Shown: piece by piece, positions 34,530-43,458 of the stretch
How the letters are laid out: each line of letters starts with the position of its first letter
Position numbering within the stretch: the stretch's first letter is position 1
Source of the DNA: Nocardioides agri
Lineage (GTDB): Bacteria > Actinomycetota > Actinomycetes > Propionibacteriales > Nocardioidaceae
Reading direction: 5' to 3'
DNA length: 64,000 nucleotides
NCBI RefSeq assembly: GCF_013778305.1
Contig: NZ_JACEIC010000001.1
Coordinates: 372,001-436,000, forward strand
Notes under the pieces: generated by a model
What the model was told of the DNA's origin: nothing
The model's input: only the letters and a program-made list of their open reading frames with translations
Database searches by the model: none
Translations under genes and position numbers: made by a program

Positions 34530-35855
34530 ATGGGAAGCCGAGAAGGCGCGCGCAGCCGGTACATCGTCGACGTCCTCGTCGAGGCCTTCGACGACCTGCT
34601 CCGAGCCGACCCGCACGGGTTCCGGACGAAGTTCCGCAAGATGGCCGCCGACCCCTTCGCGTTCTACCGCGGCTCGGCCTGCCTCTTCTCCGCCGACGTG
34701 GCCGGGGTGGACGATCGGTGGGCCGACGACCGGACGTCGCGGGTGTGGATCCACGGCGACCTGCACGTCGAGAACTTCGGTACCTACATGAACGGCGAGG
34801 GACTCCTGGTCTTCGACGTCAACGACTTCGACGAGGCGTACCTGGGTCACTTCTCGTGGGACCTGCGCCGCTTCTGCGCCAGCCTGGCTCTGATGTGCTG
34901 GCAGAAGGCGCTTCCGGAGGACGACGTCCGCGCGCTGGCCGAGGTCTACCTCCGTTCCTACCTCGATCAGGTCCGGCGCTACCGCGAGACCGACGACGAC
35001 CTCGGCGACTTCTCGCTGCGCCTGGACAACACCGAGGGCCCCGTGCACGCGGTGCTGCTCGCCGCGCGCGCCCAGACCCGCATCGCGATGCTCGAGTCGA
35101 TGACGGTCGTGACCGACCACGAGCGCCGCTTCGTCGACGACGCCAAGGCCCGGCACCTCAACGCGGCGGAGCGCTCGATGGTGCTGGCCGCGTTCGCCCG
35201 GTACGTCGAGACCATCCCGGCGTCCAAGCGCTTCAGCCAACCGGTCTTCTACGACGTCAAGGACGTCGTCGCCACCACCGGGTTCGGCATCGGCAGCGCC
35301 GGCCTCCCGGCCTACAACGTGCTCATCGAGGGGTTCAACCAGGCTCTCGAGAACGACATCGTGCTCAGCATGAAGCAGGGCAACCGGCCCGCCCTGAGCC
35401 GCGTGGTCGACGACGAGCGCCTCGGGAGCTTCTTCGAGCACGACGGCCACCGCACGGTGGTCAGCCAGCGTGCCCTGCAGGCCCACGCCGACCCGCTGCT
35501 CGGCTGGACCACCATCGACGGCACCGGCTTCGTCGTGTCCGAGCTGTCCCCCTACGAGCTCGACCTGGACTGGAGCGACGTCACCGAGCCCGACGAGATG
35601 GCCCCGCTGCTCGGGGATCTCGGGCGCGCGACCGCCAAGGTCCACTGCGCCTCGGACGAGGACAGCGACCAGCGGTTGGTCGACTTCCAGACCGAGGAGG
35701 CCATCCTCGGCGCTGTCGGCGACCGCGAGGACGAGTTCGTCGAGGACGTCGTGGACTTCGCGGAGACGTACGCCGCCACCGCTCAGCGCGATCACGCGCT
35801 CTTCGTCGAAGCGTTCCGCGCCGGCAGGATCGCCGGCCTGTCGGCTACGAGGTGA
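34530..35855 (+). CDS. DUF2252 family protein (kinase-like fold)
   Basis: A 441-residue DUF2252 protein. The recognisable features are FYRGSACLFSADV, WIHGDLHVENFGTY and VFDVNDFDEAYLGHFSWDL, which resemble the catalytic loop (HGDxHxxN) and metal-binding Asp of aminoglycoside-phosphotransferase-like kinases. A C-terminal helical part follows. The enzymatic activity of the family is not known. ATG 34530 follows TAGGCT (34518-34523) by six bases, so it has its own leaderless promoter. It converges on the carboxypeptidase gene with a 13-base gap. Confidence 0.87.
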   Translation: MGSREGARSRYIVDVLVEAFDDLLRADPHGFRTKFRKMAADPFAFYRGSACLFSADVAGVDDRWADDRTSRVWIHGDLHVENFGTYMNGEGLLVFDVNDFDEAYLGHFSWDLRRFCASLALMCWQKALPEDDVRALAEVYLRSYLDQVRRYRETDDDLGDFSLRLDNTEGPVHAVLLAARAQTRIAMLESMTVVTDHERRFVDDAKARHLNAAERSMVLAAFARYVETIPASKRFSQPVFYDVKDVVATTGFGIGSAGLPAYNVLIEGFNQALENDIVLSMKQGNRPALSRVVDDERLGSFFEHDGHRTVVSQRALQAHADPLLGWTTIDGTGFVVSELSPYELDLDWSDVTEPDEMAPLLGDLGRATAKVHCASDEDSDQRLVDFQTEEAILGAVGDREDEFVEDVVDFAETYAATAQRDHALFVEAFRAGRIAGLSATR

Positions 35856-35868
35856 TCCCGAGAACGCG

Positions 35869-38800
35869 TCAGCCCAGCAGGTGGTCGAGGGCGCGATCCA
35901 TCACCGCGTTGCGCTCGGCGGTCGTGGACACCCCTTCCAACCCGAAGCCGACCAGCAGCGACCGTGGCGTGGCGATCGTGTTGCCGACCGGGAAGCCGGA
36001 CGTGTCGGTCTGGATGAAGTTGTTGGCGTTGGCCCCGCTGCCGGCGGGTGGTCCGGTGACCTGCCAGCCGCCGAGATCGGTCTCGAACGACGTGCTGGTG
36101 CCGTCGGGGAGGACGATGTCGTCGAGGAAGACGCCGATGCCCTGGGTGGACCAGTCGCTCGCGTAGGCGATCGACACCTCGACGGACTTCCCGGCGTACG
36201 CCGAGAGGTCGACGCTCCACTGCTGCCAGCCGCTCGAGCTCCCGCTCGCTGCGTGCCACGCGCCGGTGGTGCCGGTCGGATCGCACGTCGAGTCGCCCGT
36301 CTGGGTCTGGTAGTGGTCGAGCTGCGGGTGGAGGGTCCGCCAGCCGCCGGAGTTCTCCGCCTTGCAGCTCTCGCCCGTGGCCTGCGTGGTGTTGCCGTTG
36401 GCGTCCGGCAACGTCGTCCAGTCGTCACCACCGGGGGTGCGCGCCTCGACGAACAGGTGGTCCCAGGCGGCCTCGGTGTCGTACGACGTCCAGAACGTCA
36501 TCGACCCACCGCCGGCCGGGACGGCGACCTCCCGGGTGACCCGCTTGTAGGAGGCGTCGGCGATCTGCGAGTAGAGGTACTTGTCGCCGGTGTGGGGCTG
36601 GAAGGGCCCGCCGGGCTTGTCGTAGCGCGCCGCCGGCCAGCTCTCGAACTGCTTGAACTCGTCGACCGGCAGGATGCCGCTGGTCGCGATGAACGAGGAC
36701 CGCCGCAGCGTGTTGCCGGCGAAGACGGGATCGTCGAGGCCCCACGACAGACCGGTGAAGGGGTCGTCGACCCCGACCGAGTCGAACGCCGTCCCGTCGC
36801 TGTGGCCGTCGTTGCCCACGGCCAGGTAGCCGCCGAGGTAGTACTGCAGCACGTCGTTGGTCGTGTCGCCGCCGAAGAACGAGCCGTAGGTCGGCAGGCA
36901 GCGGCGCGGGTCGACGTCGGCGGGCGCCGGGTTGCAGGCGATCTCGCCCTGGGGGTCGTAGAGCTGGGCGCCCACGTTGGTGGTGTACTGCTGGCCGGCG
37001 GAGTCGCCCGCGAGCATGGCCTTGCCGCCCTCGTTCAGGAACGAGCGGAGCTCGAGCAGCTCGTCGATCGCCAGTCGGTCGGCGTTGCCGCCGCCGCGAC
37101 CGGCCGTCCGGGTGACGAGGTCGTCACCGGTCTCCCAGACGACGGCGTCGTAGTGACTCAGGACGCCGAGCGCGTCCGGCGCGACGCGACCCGCCGCGTC
37201 GATGTCGTAGAGATCCGCCTCCTCGCCGTTGGCGGCCAGCGCGTCGACGTACGCGTCGGCGTGGTGCGGGCCGGTCGTCGCCTGCACCGGAGAGGCCCCC
37301 GTGTAGTCCTCCGCGGCGACCACCAGCACGTCGTTGCCGGAGTCGGAGACCGCGTCGTAGGTGAACGAGTCGCTCCGCTTGCCGTGCGCCTCGAACCAGA
37401 CCTTGACCGAGTCGCCCGGGTCCGTGCCGCGGACGACACCGCGCACCTGGTGGTAGTAGACCGCGGCGGGGTCGTAGGTCGACCCGCCAGCCCACTCGCG
37501 CGTGGATGCCGAGCGGACGCGCCCGTCGTTGATGCGGTACTTGAGCGTCACCTCGCCGAGGCTGCGCTTGGCGAGCACCGCGACCGGCTGCGGGTCGCCG
37601 TACGACTCCGTGAAGCTCAGCTGGACCCCGGGGTTGCCGCTCTTGTAGGGGTCGTCGCTGTCCAGGTAGAACGGCTTGGTCTCGATGCCGGTGACCGTCT
37701 CCGGGTCGTCGGGGTCGCCCGCCGAGCGCGCGACCGAGTCGGCGAACGGCAGGTTGCGCTCGAACTCGGCCTGCACCAGTGCGTCGTCGTCAGGGAAGAC
37801 GAAACCGCACCCGTCGCAGCCCTCGGACAGCTCCGGCGTCCAGGCCAGCGTCCCCCTGCTCGCGTGCGCGTAGTCAGTGGTCTCGCCGTTGGTGACGTAG
37901 AGGACGTCCGAGCTCAGGCCCGGGTGGAAGTCCGCGATCGCCGGTGCGTCCAGGTTGCCGGACATCGCGTAGTAGATCGGGTCGTCCGCGGTCGGGGTGC
38001 CGGTCTGCCAGCCCTCGGCGTAGAGCAGCCACTGGCCGGCCGAGTGGTAGTTGACCTGGAACGCGAAGCCGACCCGGTCGAGCAGGCCGACCATCGCCCG
38101 GGTCTCCGGCTCGGACATCGGGGCCGGGCCACGGTAGGTCTCGCTCGACTGGATGGACGACGAGCCCTCCTCGTCGTACCCCCAGTGGTTGGGGAAGTTG
38201 CGGTTGGGGTCGACGCCGTCGCCGACCTGGGTCTCGCCGTCCCCGTTGTTGTCGCGGAGGTTCTTGCGCCACAACCGCTCGTGGTCGAACGTGTACTGGT
38301 ACCCGTCGGGGTTGGCCACCAGCACGAACCACAGCTCGGTGGACGTCAGCAGCTTCTTGACCTGTTTGTCGTGGGCCCGCCACCCGTCGATGTAGTGGTT
38401 CATGAGGCGGCGGTTGACCTCGGTCGAGATCCACTCGCGAGCGTGCTGGGTCGAGCTGTAGAGCACGGCCGGCCGGCTGCCGTCCCGCTTCTTGCGGGCG
38501 TCCTTGGTCAGCTTGACGGCCAGGATCTCGCGACCCTGACCGGTGTGGCCGATGACCTCGAGCTTCACGAGATCGGGGTTGTTGCGGGCCGCCGCGTAGA
38601 GCTGGTCCCGGATGCCGCCGGCCTGGTCGTACGAGCGCCAGACGTTGAACCCGCCGACCGCCTGCTTGGCGGCGAACTGGCGGACGGTCAGGCCACCGGT
38701 CACCCGGGTGAGCTCGACATCGACGCCCTGCGCCTCGAGCTTGTTGGCCTGCGCTCCGTCGAGCACGACGTCGAGCTCGAGCTCGCGCCCGACGGACCGC

Positions 38801-38988
38801 TGGTCGCTCACCTCGACGCCCAGGTCGGAGACGGCCGACAGCTCGGAAGGCGCGAGGGTCACCGTGTAGGCGTCCAGCCGGTCGGGATCGCGTCCCACGG
38901 CCGTGGGTGCCGCCGTCGCGGACGTCAGGCCCGCGCACAGCGCGGTGACAACCACGAGAACCAGTGATCCGACGAGCCACTTGCGCAT
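35869..38988 (-). CDS. Secreted M14-family zinc carboxypeptidase, large
   Basis: A 1039-residue secreted metallocarboxypeptidase. A signal peptide covers about 1-27. The M14 catalytic domain (about 115-430) has the zinc ligands His182 and Glu185 in STQHAREW, His315 in NYHSAG, substrate residues in NPDGY and PNRNF, and the catalytic Glu386 in WTPELSEG. The C-terminal 600 residues hold beta-rich domains, including one similar to the MAM/immune-inhibitor-A type (SFETDLGGWQVTG). It would release C-terminal residues from proteins outside the cell. ATG 38988 has GGAGG eight bases upstream; GTG three codons earlier would lie on that site. Confidence 0.92.
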   Translation of the reverse strand: MRKWLVGSLVLVVVTALCAGLTSATAAPTAVGRDPDRLDAYTVTLAPSELSAVSDLGVEVSDQRSVGRELELDVVLDGAQANKLEAQGVDVELTRVTGGLTVRQFAAKQAVGGFNVWRSYDQAGGIRDQLYAAARNNPDLVKLEVIGHTGQGREILAVKLTKDARKKRDGSRPAVLYSSTQHAREWISTEVNRRLMNHYIDGWRAHDKQVKKLLTSTELWFVLVANPDGYQYTFDHERLWRKNLRDNNGDGETQVGDGVDPNRNFPNHWGYDEEGSSSIQSSETYRGPAPMSEPETRAMVGLLDRVGFAFQVNYHSAGQWLLYAEGWQTGTPTADDPIYYAMSGNLDAPAIADFHPGLSSDVLYVTNGETTDYAHASRGTLAWTPELSEGCDGCGFVFPDDDALVQAEFERNLPFADSVARSAGDPDDPETVTGIETKPFYLDSDDPYKSGNPGVQLSFTESYGDPQPVAVLAKRSLGEVTLKYRINDGRVRSASTREWAGGSTYDPAAVYYHQVRGVVRGTDPGDSVKVWFEAHGKRSDSFTYDAVSDSGNDVLVVAAEDYTGASPVQATTGPHHADAYVDALAANGEEADLYDIDAAGRVAPDALGVLSHYDAVVWETGDDLVTRTAGRGGGNADRLAIDELLELRSFLNEGGKAMLAGDSAGQQYTTNVGAQLYDPQGEIACNPAPADVDPRRCLPTYGSFFGGDTTNDVLQYYLGGYLAVGNDGHSDGTAFDSVGVDDPFTGLSWGLDDPVFAGNTLRRSSFIATSGILPVDEFKQFESWPAARYDKPGGPFQPHTGDKYLYSQIADASYKRVTREVAVPAGGGSMTFWTSYDTEAAWDHLFVEARTPGGDDWTTLPDANGNTTQATGESCKAENSGGWRTLHPQLDHYQTQTGDSTCDPTGTTGAWHAASGSSSGWQQWSVDLSAYAGKSVEVSIAYASDWSTQGIGVFLDDIVLPDGTSTSFETDLGGWQVTGPPAGSGANANNFIQTDTSGFPVGNTIATPRSLLVGFGLEGVSTTAERNAVMDRALDHLLG

Positions 38989-39103
38989 GTGCCGCACCTC
39001 CGAGACCTGGCCCCCCGGTTGTTTCGGAGTCTGGCATCGGTGCGCCCCGCCCGCGACCCCCAATTTGTGGGGACCACAGGGCGGTCCCGGTCGAGGAGCG
39101 TCG

Positions 39104-40054
39104 TCAGCCGAGCTCCGCGTGGACGGGGCGATGGTCCGAGCCCGGCTCGTTGCGGCGGGCGTCGGGGTCGTCGGCGATGGACGGGGCCGCACCCGGACCG
39201 GCGCCGACGGTCGGCTTGGGTGAGGTGAGCGGCGCTGAGACCAGGATGTGGTCGATGAGCTCGCGACGGCCTCGGTAGATCCGGGAGTACCGGTCGTGCT
39301 CCGGGATCAGGGGGGCGAGGTTCCACAGCCGCTGGGCATCCCCGGCATCGGGACGGTCGAACCCCGGCGTCTCGAACTCCGACCCGGGCGGGCCGTGCAG
39401 GAGCTGGGTGGTCGCCGCCTGCACGTCGTCGTTGAGGTCTCCGGCCACGACCACGGCCGGGACCGCACCGCCGCCGTCCTCGAGGAGCCGGGTGACGTAG
39501 GCCCGGACCCCGGCGGCCTCGGCCGCCCGGCGGGCGAGGGCGTAGAACCCGTACCTGACCCGCACGTCCTCGTCGCTGGTGGAGAAGTGCCCATCCGGGA
39601 AGGTCAGCAGCTTCGACTTCAGGTGCACGGAGAGGACGTGCACGTCATGTCCGTCCAGGGTGACGGTCGCCTTCAACGCCGGCCGGCCGAGGCCGGTCAG
39701 GATCTCGCCGTCGTCGCTGATCTGCACCGGACCGATGCCGGCGGGCAGGTCCCTGACCTGCTCGACGTCGCGCAGCTCCCCATGCGACAGCAGCGCGACC
39801 CTGATGCCGCGGCCGTCGGGGTCGGCTGCCGCGGTGTGCCAGGTGTGGTCGGTCTGGGCGGCGACCGCCGCGGCCAGGTCGTCGAGCGCAGGTTGCGGCC
39901 CGACCTCTTGGACCGCCAGCACCTGAGGGCCGATCGAGGCGATCGTGGTGGCGAGCGCCTCCAGCTTCGCCTGGTACGCCGTCTCGCTGGTCGGTGCCGC
40001 GTCCCCCGTGCCGGGCGCGAACAGGTTCTCCAGGTTCCACGTCGCGATCCGCAC
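39104..40054 (-). CDS. Endonuclease/exonuclease/phosphatase (EEP) family hydrolase
   Basis: A 316-residue EEP-fold enzyme. RIATWNLENLF starts the core, VLAVQEVG holds the metal-binding Glu, VHLKSK and VVAGDLNDD contribute catalytic residues, and the C-terminal GSDHRPVHAEL carries the Asp-His pair. The family covers nucleases, phosphoinositide phosphatases and sphingomyelinases, so the substrate is open. No signal peptide is seen. GTG 40054 was chosen because GGGAGGT lies seven bases upstream and the next codons lead straight into the core; a start at 40102 would add 16 residues. It precedes the carboxypeptidase on the same strand with 115 bases between. Confidence 0.85.
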   Translation of the reverse strand: MRIATWNLENLFAPGTGDAAPTSETAYQAKLEALATTIASIGPQVLAVQEVGPQPALDDLAAAVAAQTDHTWHTAAADPDGRGIRVALLSHGELRDVEQVRDLPAGIGPVQISDDGEILTGLGRPALKATVTLDGHDVHVLSVHLKSKLLTFPDGHFSTSDEDVRVRYGFYALARRAAEAAGVRAYVTRLLEDGGGAVPAVVVAGDLNDDVQAATTQLLHGPPGSEFETPGFDRPDAGDAQRLWNLAPLIPEHDRYSRIYRGRRELIDHILVSAPLTSPKPTVGAGPGAAPSIADDPDARRNEPGSDHRPVHAELG

Positions 40055-40178
40055 CCGCTCGACCTCCCGCCTCCCGCACCCTCCACGCAGCATCACACGC
40101 ATCGACAGCAGTCGTCATGACCCGCTCGACTCAACGGCCATGAACATGCCAGCAGGAGGCTCGGGGCACCCTGGGACC

Positions 40179-41756
40179 ATGGCCGGCAAGCTGGACACCT
40201 ACCGCCGGATGCGCGACTTCGGCCGAACGCCGGAGCCGGCCGGCGACATGGCGTCCCCCGACGGCACGCGGCGCTTCGTCGTCCAGCGGCACCGGGCGAG
40301 CCGGTTGCACTACGACCTGCGCTTCGAGATCGACGGCGTGCTGGTGAGCTGGGCGGTGCCGAAGGGGCCGACGCTGGACCCGAAGGCCCGCCGCCTGGCC
40401 GTGCACGTCGAGGACCACCCGGTGGAGTACCTCCACTTCGAGGGCGTCATCCCGTCGAGCGAGTACGGCGGCGGCGACGTCATCGTCTGGGACACCGGCA
40501 CGTGGGAGCCCGTGCACACCGAGGATCCTGGCGCGGCCGTCCGCACGGGCGAGCTGCACGCCGAGGTCCACGGCGAGAAGCTGCGCGGGCGCCTGGTCCT
40601 CGTGCGCCGCGACGACGCGGACGAGGACCGCGCCTGGATGCTGCTCCACAAGCGCGACGACCACGCCGTCGAGGGCTGGGATCCCGAGGACCACCCGCGC
40701 TCGGTGCTCAGCGGGCGCACCAACGACGAGGTCCTGGCCGATCCGCACCGGCTCTGGCGGTCGGACGCGCCCCCGGCCGAGGCCGAGGTCGACCTCCTCC
40801 CGCAGCCGCTGCCCGACGCGGCCATCGACGACCTCGAGTCCATGGGCAAGGAGGGCGCGTGGGAGGTCTTCGGCCGACGGCTCAAGGTGACCAACCTCGA
40901 CAAGGTCCTGTTCCCGGCCGCCGACAAGAAGAGCCCGCCGATCACCAAGCGCGAGCTGCTCGCGTACGCCGCCCGCATCGCGCCGGTGGCGCTGCCCTAC
41001 CTCGAGGGCCGCCCGCTCAACATGCACCGCTACCCGGACGGCGTGCAGGGCAAGGGCTTCTGGCACAAGCAGCGCCCCGACCACGCCCCCGAGTGGCTGC
41101 GCTGCTGGGAGAACCCGGACGCCGACGAGGGCGAGACCACGGCGTACGTCGTGCCCGACGAGCCGGCCGCCCTCGTCTGGGCCGCGAACTTCGGCGCCCT
41201 GGAGTGGCACCCCTGGACGTCCCGGGCCGAGGCGCCGCACGAGCCGACCTACGCGCTGGTCGACCTGGACCCGGGGGAGCGGACCGCCTGGGACGACCTG
41301 CTCGCCCTGGCCCGCCTGCACCGCACCGCGCTGGAGCACCTCGGCGTGACCGCCCGGGCGAAGGTCACCGGCCGGCGCGGCATCCAGGTCTGGATCCCGG
41401 TCGTGCCGGGCTACACGTTCGACGACACCCGCGCCTGGGTGGAGCGGCTCTCGCGCACGGTCGGCAAGGTGCTGCCCGAGCTCGTCAGCTGGAAGTGGGA
41501 GGTCAAGGCCCGCAGGGGTCTCGCCCGCCTCGACTACACCCAGAACGCGATCAACAAGACGCTCGTCGCGCCCTACTCGCCCCGACCGGCGGCCGGTGCG
41601 CCGGTCTCGGTGCCGATCGCGTGGGAGGAGCTCGACGACCCCGACCTGCGGCCCGACCGGTGGACGATCCGCACCGTGCTCGACCGGCTCGCCGAGCGCG
41701 GCGACCCGTTCCGCGCGCTGCTCGGCGCGGCGCAGGAGCTGCCGGAGATCAGCTGA
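40179..41756 (+). CDS. LigD-like 3'-phosphoesterase and polymerase fusion without a ligase domain
   Basis: A 525-residue protein with two of the three LigD modules used in bacterial end joining. The N-terminal 3'-phosphoesterase (about 15-170) has FVVQRHRASRLHYDLRFE with His38, His44 and Asp46, and His80 in VEDHPVEY; these correspond to the four metal-binding residues known in Pseudomonas LigD. The C-terminal archaeo-eukaryotic-primase-type polymerase domain (about 225-520) has YALVDLDPG (metal-binding Asp pair) and DYTQNAINKTLVAPYSPR. No KxDG ligase motif exists, and no Ku gene is in the window. ATG 40179 follows CACCCT by six bases; earlier ATGs at 40140 and 40146 are possible. Confidence 0.9.
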   Translation: MAGKLDTYRRMRDFGRTPEPAGDMASPDGTRRFVVQRHRASRLHYDLRFEIDGVLVSWAVPKGPTLDPKARRLAVHVEDHPVEYLHFEGVIPSSEYGGGDVIVWDTGTWEPVHTEDPGAAVRTGELHAEVHGEKLRGRLVLVRRDDADEDRAWMLLHKRDDHAVEGWDPEDHPRSVLSGRTNDEVLADPHRLWRSDAPPAEAEVDLLPQPLPDAAIDDLESMGKEGAWEVFGRRLKVTNLDKVLFPAADKKSPPITKRELLAYAARIAPVALPYLEGRPLNMHRYPDGVQGKGFWHKQRPDHAPEWLRCWENPDADEGETTAYVVPDEPAALVWAANFGALEWHPWTSRAEAPHEPTYALVDLDPGERTAWDDLLALARLHRTALEHLGVTARAKVTGRRGIQVWIPVVPGYTFDDTRAWVERLSRTVGKVLPELVSWKWEVKARRGLARLDYTQNAINKTLVAPYSPRPAAGAPVSVPIAWEELDDPDLRPDRWTIRTVLDRLAERGDPFRALLGAAQELPEIS

Positions 41757-41775
41757 CTCGTGCTTGGGTGTGACG

Positions 41776-42699
41776 ATGGCCGACGTCGAGCTGATCGGGG
41801 TGCCCTTCGACGGCTACGGCCGCCCGGGCAACCAGGCCGCGGCGTCGCAGGCCCTGCGGTCAGCCGGGCTGGCTGGCGCCTTCCCCGGCCACCGGGTCAC
41901 CGACGGCGGGGACCTGGCGCTCCCGGCACCGGACCCGAGCCGCGGCGAGCACACGTCCTTGGTCAACGAGACGGCGCTGCTCGCGATGGTCGACCGCCTC
42001 GGCGAGCGGGTCGCGCGGGTGGTGGAGGGCGGGCGGTTCCCCGTCGTGCACGGCGGCGACTGCACCACGCTGCTCGCCACGATCCCGGCGCTGAGTGACA
42101 CCGGGCCGGTCGGCCTGCTCTTCCTCGACGGTCACGAGGACACGATGCCGCTCGACGTGTCGGAGGACGGAGAGGCCGCGAACACCGAGATCGGCTTGCT
42201 CCTCGGCCTCACGGGCGGCCTCCTGCGCGGTCCACTGAGCGCCCGGCGGGGCGTCCTGGGCAGGCAGCACCTCGCGGTCCTGGGCCCGCGCGACGAGGAC
42301 TGGCGCCGGCGCTTCAACGTGGGCTCGCTGCGCGACCTCGGGGTGTGGTTCCGCGACTCGCGCGAGACCGCGGCCCGACCCGAGGAGTGCGGGCGGGAGG
42401 CGGTCCGGCACCTGGGGGCCGCCGCCCGGCGCTGGTGGCTGCACGTCGACCTCGACGTGCTGGACCCGCGCGTGCTCCCGGCGCAAGGAGTCCCGGGGGA
42501 CCCGGGCACCCCCGGCGGTCTCGGCTGGGAGGCGCTGACCGCGGTGCTCCGTGCCGCGTTGGGGGAGGGCGGCTGCCTCGGCTGGAGCCTGGCGATCTAC
42601 GACCCCGAGCAGGATCCGGACCGCCGCGACGCGGACCGGATCGTCGAGCTGGTGGCCGACGTGGCGCCGCTCATCAGCCAGCAGCCTCCGACACGGTGA
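41776..42699 (+). CDS. Arginase/ureohydrolase-fold protein with altered metal ligand
   Basis: A 307-residue member of the arginase superfamily. LDGHEDTM (Asp118, His120, Asp122) and WWLHVDLDVLDP match the DxHxD and DxD metal motifs. However the first motif, normally GGDH, reads VHGGDCTT, so Cys96 replaces the metal-binding His of classical arginase. The true substrate may therefore not be arginine. It follows the LigD-like gene by 19 bases on the same strand. Its 3' end overlaps the convergent reductase gene by 26 bases. Confidence 0.82.
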   Translation: MADVELIGVPFDGYGRPGNQAAASQALRSAGLAGAFPGHRVTDGGDLALPAPDPSRGEHTSLVNETALLAMVDRLGERVARVVEGGRFPVVHGGDCTTLLATIPALSDTGPVGLLFLDGHEDTMPLDVSEDGEAANTEIGLLLGLTGGLLRGPLSARRGVLGRQHLAVLGPRDEDWRRRFNVGSLRDLGVWFRDSRETAARPEECGREAVRHLGAAARRWWLHVDLDVLDPRVLPAQGVPGDPGTPGGLGWEALTAVLRAALGEGGCLGWSLAIYDPEQDPDRRDADRIVELVADVAPLISQQPPTR

Positions 42700-43327
42700 G
42701 CACCCGCCCGACGAGCGCATCCTGCTCGAGCGCGTCCGCGAGGACCCGGGCCACCTGGCGGCGCGAGACGCGCATGCTGGGCGGCCGCTCGCCGGAGCCG
42801 ACGTACGGCGCCGCCTCGGTCGGCTCGTCGTGCAGGACCGTCGGCTGGACGATCGTCCACTCGAGACCGCTCGCGCGCACCAAGCGCTCCTGGCGCTCGT
42901 GGTCGTCGACCTGCGGCCGGATCGCGAGGCTGAAGAACGCCTTGAGCGCCAGCGGGAGCTCCGCGTAGGACTCCCCGATCCCGTAGACCGAGAGGATCGC
43001 GATGCGCGGGACGCCGTGCTCGCGCATCGCCGCGACCACGCCCGCCGTGCCCCGCGAGCGGACGTCGAGCGGCGAGCTCGCGCGCCGGGTCAGCCGGACC
43101 CGGAACGGGTTGTCCGGGATGCCCAGCGTCACCGCCACGGCGTCCTGCCCGATCATCGCCTTGGCCAGCGCCTCGCGGTCGAGGACGTCACCCGCGACGT
43201 GGTGCACCCGCTCGTCCCCGCCGCCCGGCTGACGCGCGTACGCCGTCACGAGGTGCCCGCGCTCGGCCAGCTCGCTCACCAGTGCGGCACCCGTGCCGCG
43301 GCTCGCACCCACCACCAGAACCTTCAT
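42674..43327 (-). CDS. NAD(P)-binding reductase (atypical SDR)
   Basis: A 217-residue Rossmann-fold protein of the atypical short-chain dehydrogenase (NAD(P)H-binding, NmrA/YwnB-like) type. MKVLVVGASRGTGAALVSEL carries the GxxGxG nucleotide loop, and ILSVYGIGESY and WTIVQPTVL follow in the expected order. AGGAGA precedes ATG 43327. It is divergent from an AraC-family regulator with 131 bases between, and is the regulator's probable target. The substrate is unknown. Confidence 0.85.
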   Translation of the reverse strand: MKVLVVGASRGTGAALVSELAERGHLVTAYARQPGGGDERVHHVAGDVLDREALAKAMIGQDAVAVTLGIPDNPFRVRLTRRASSPLDVRSRGTAGVVAAMREHGVPRIAILSVYGIGESYAELPLALKAFFSLAIRPQVDDHERQERLVRASGLEWTIVQPTVLHDEPTEAAPYVGSGERPPSMRVSRRQVARVLADALEQDALVGRVLTVSEAAG

Positions 43328-43458
43328 TGTCGTCTCCTGCTCTCTCCGGCCCGGACCGGTTCCGGGGTGCTTCCAGCCTCGGACGGCCGCGCTGGACTTT
43401 CAATGCCACAAATGCCGGAGAACTTGATCCTGCGTCCAGCCCGGCGCACACTGGCCGG

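Noticed and set aside
35470..38967. A 1165-codon open frame on the plus strand across the carboxypeptidase
   Set aside because: It has low-complexity composition and sits opposite a gene whose zinc and catalytic residues are all intact.
43402..43416. AATGCC direct repeats as an AraC operator
   Set aside because: Six-base units with period 9 are too short to stand alone; mentioned only as a possibility in the AraC entry.
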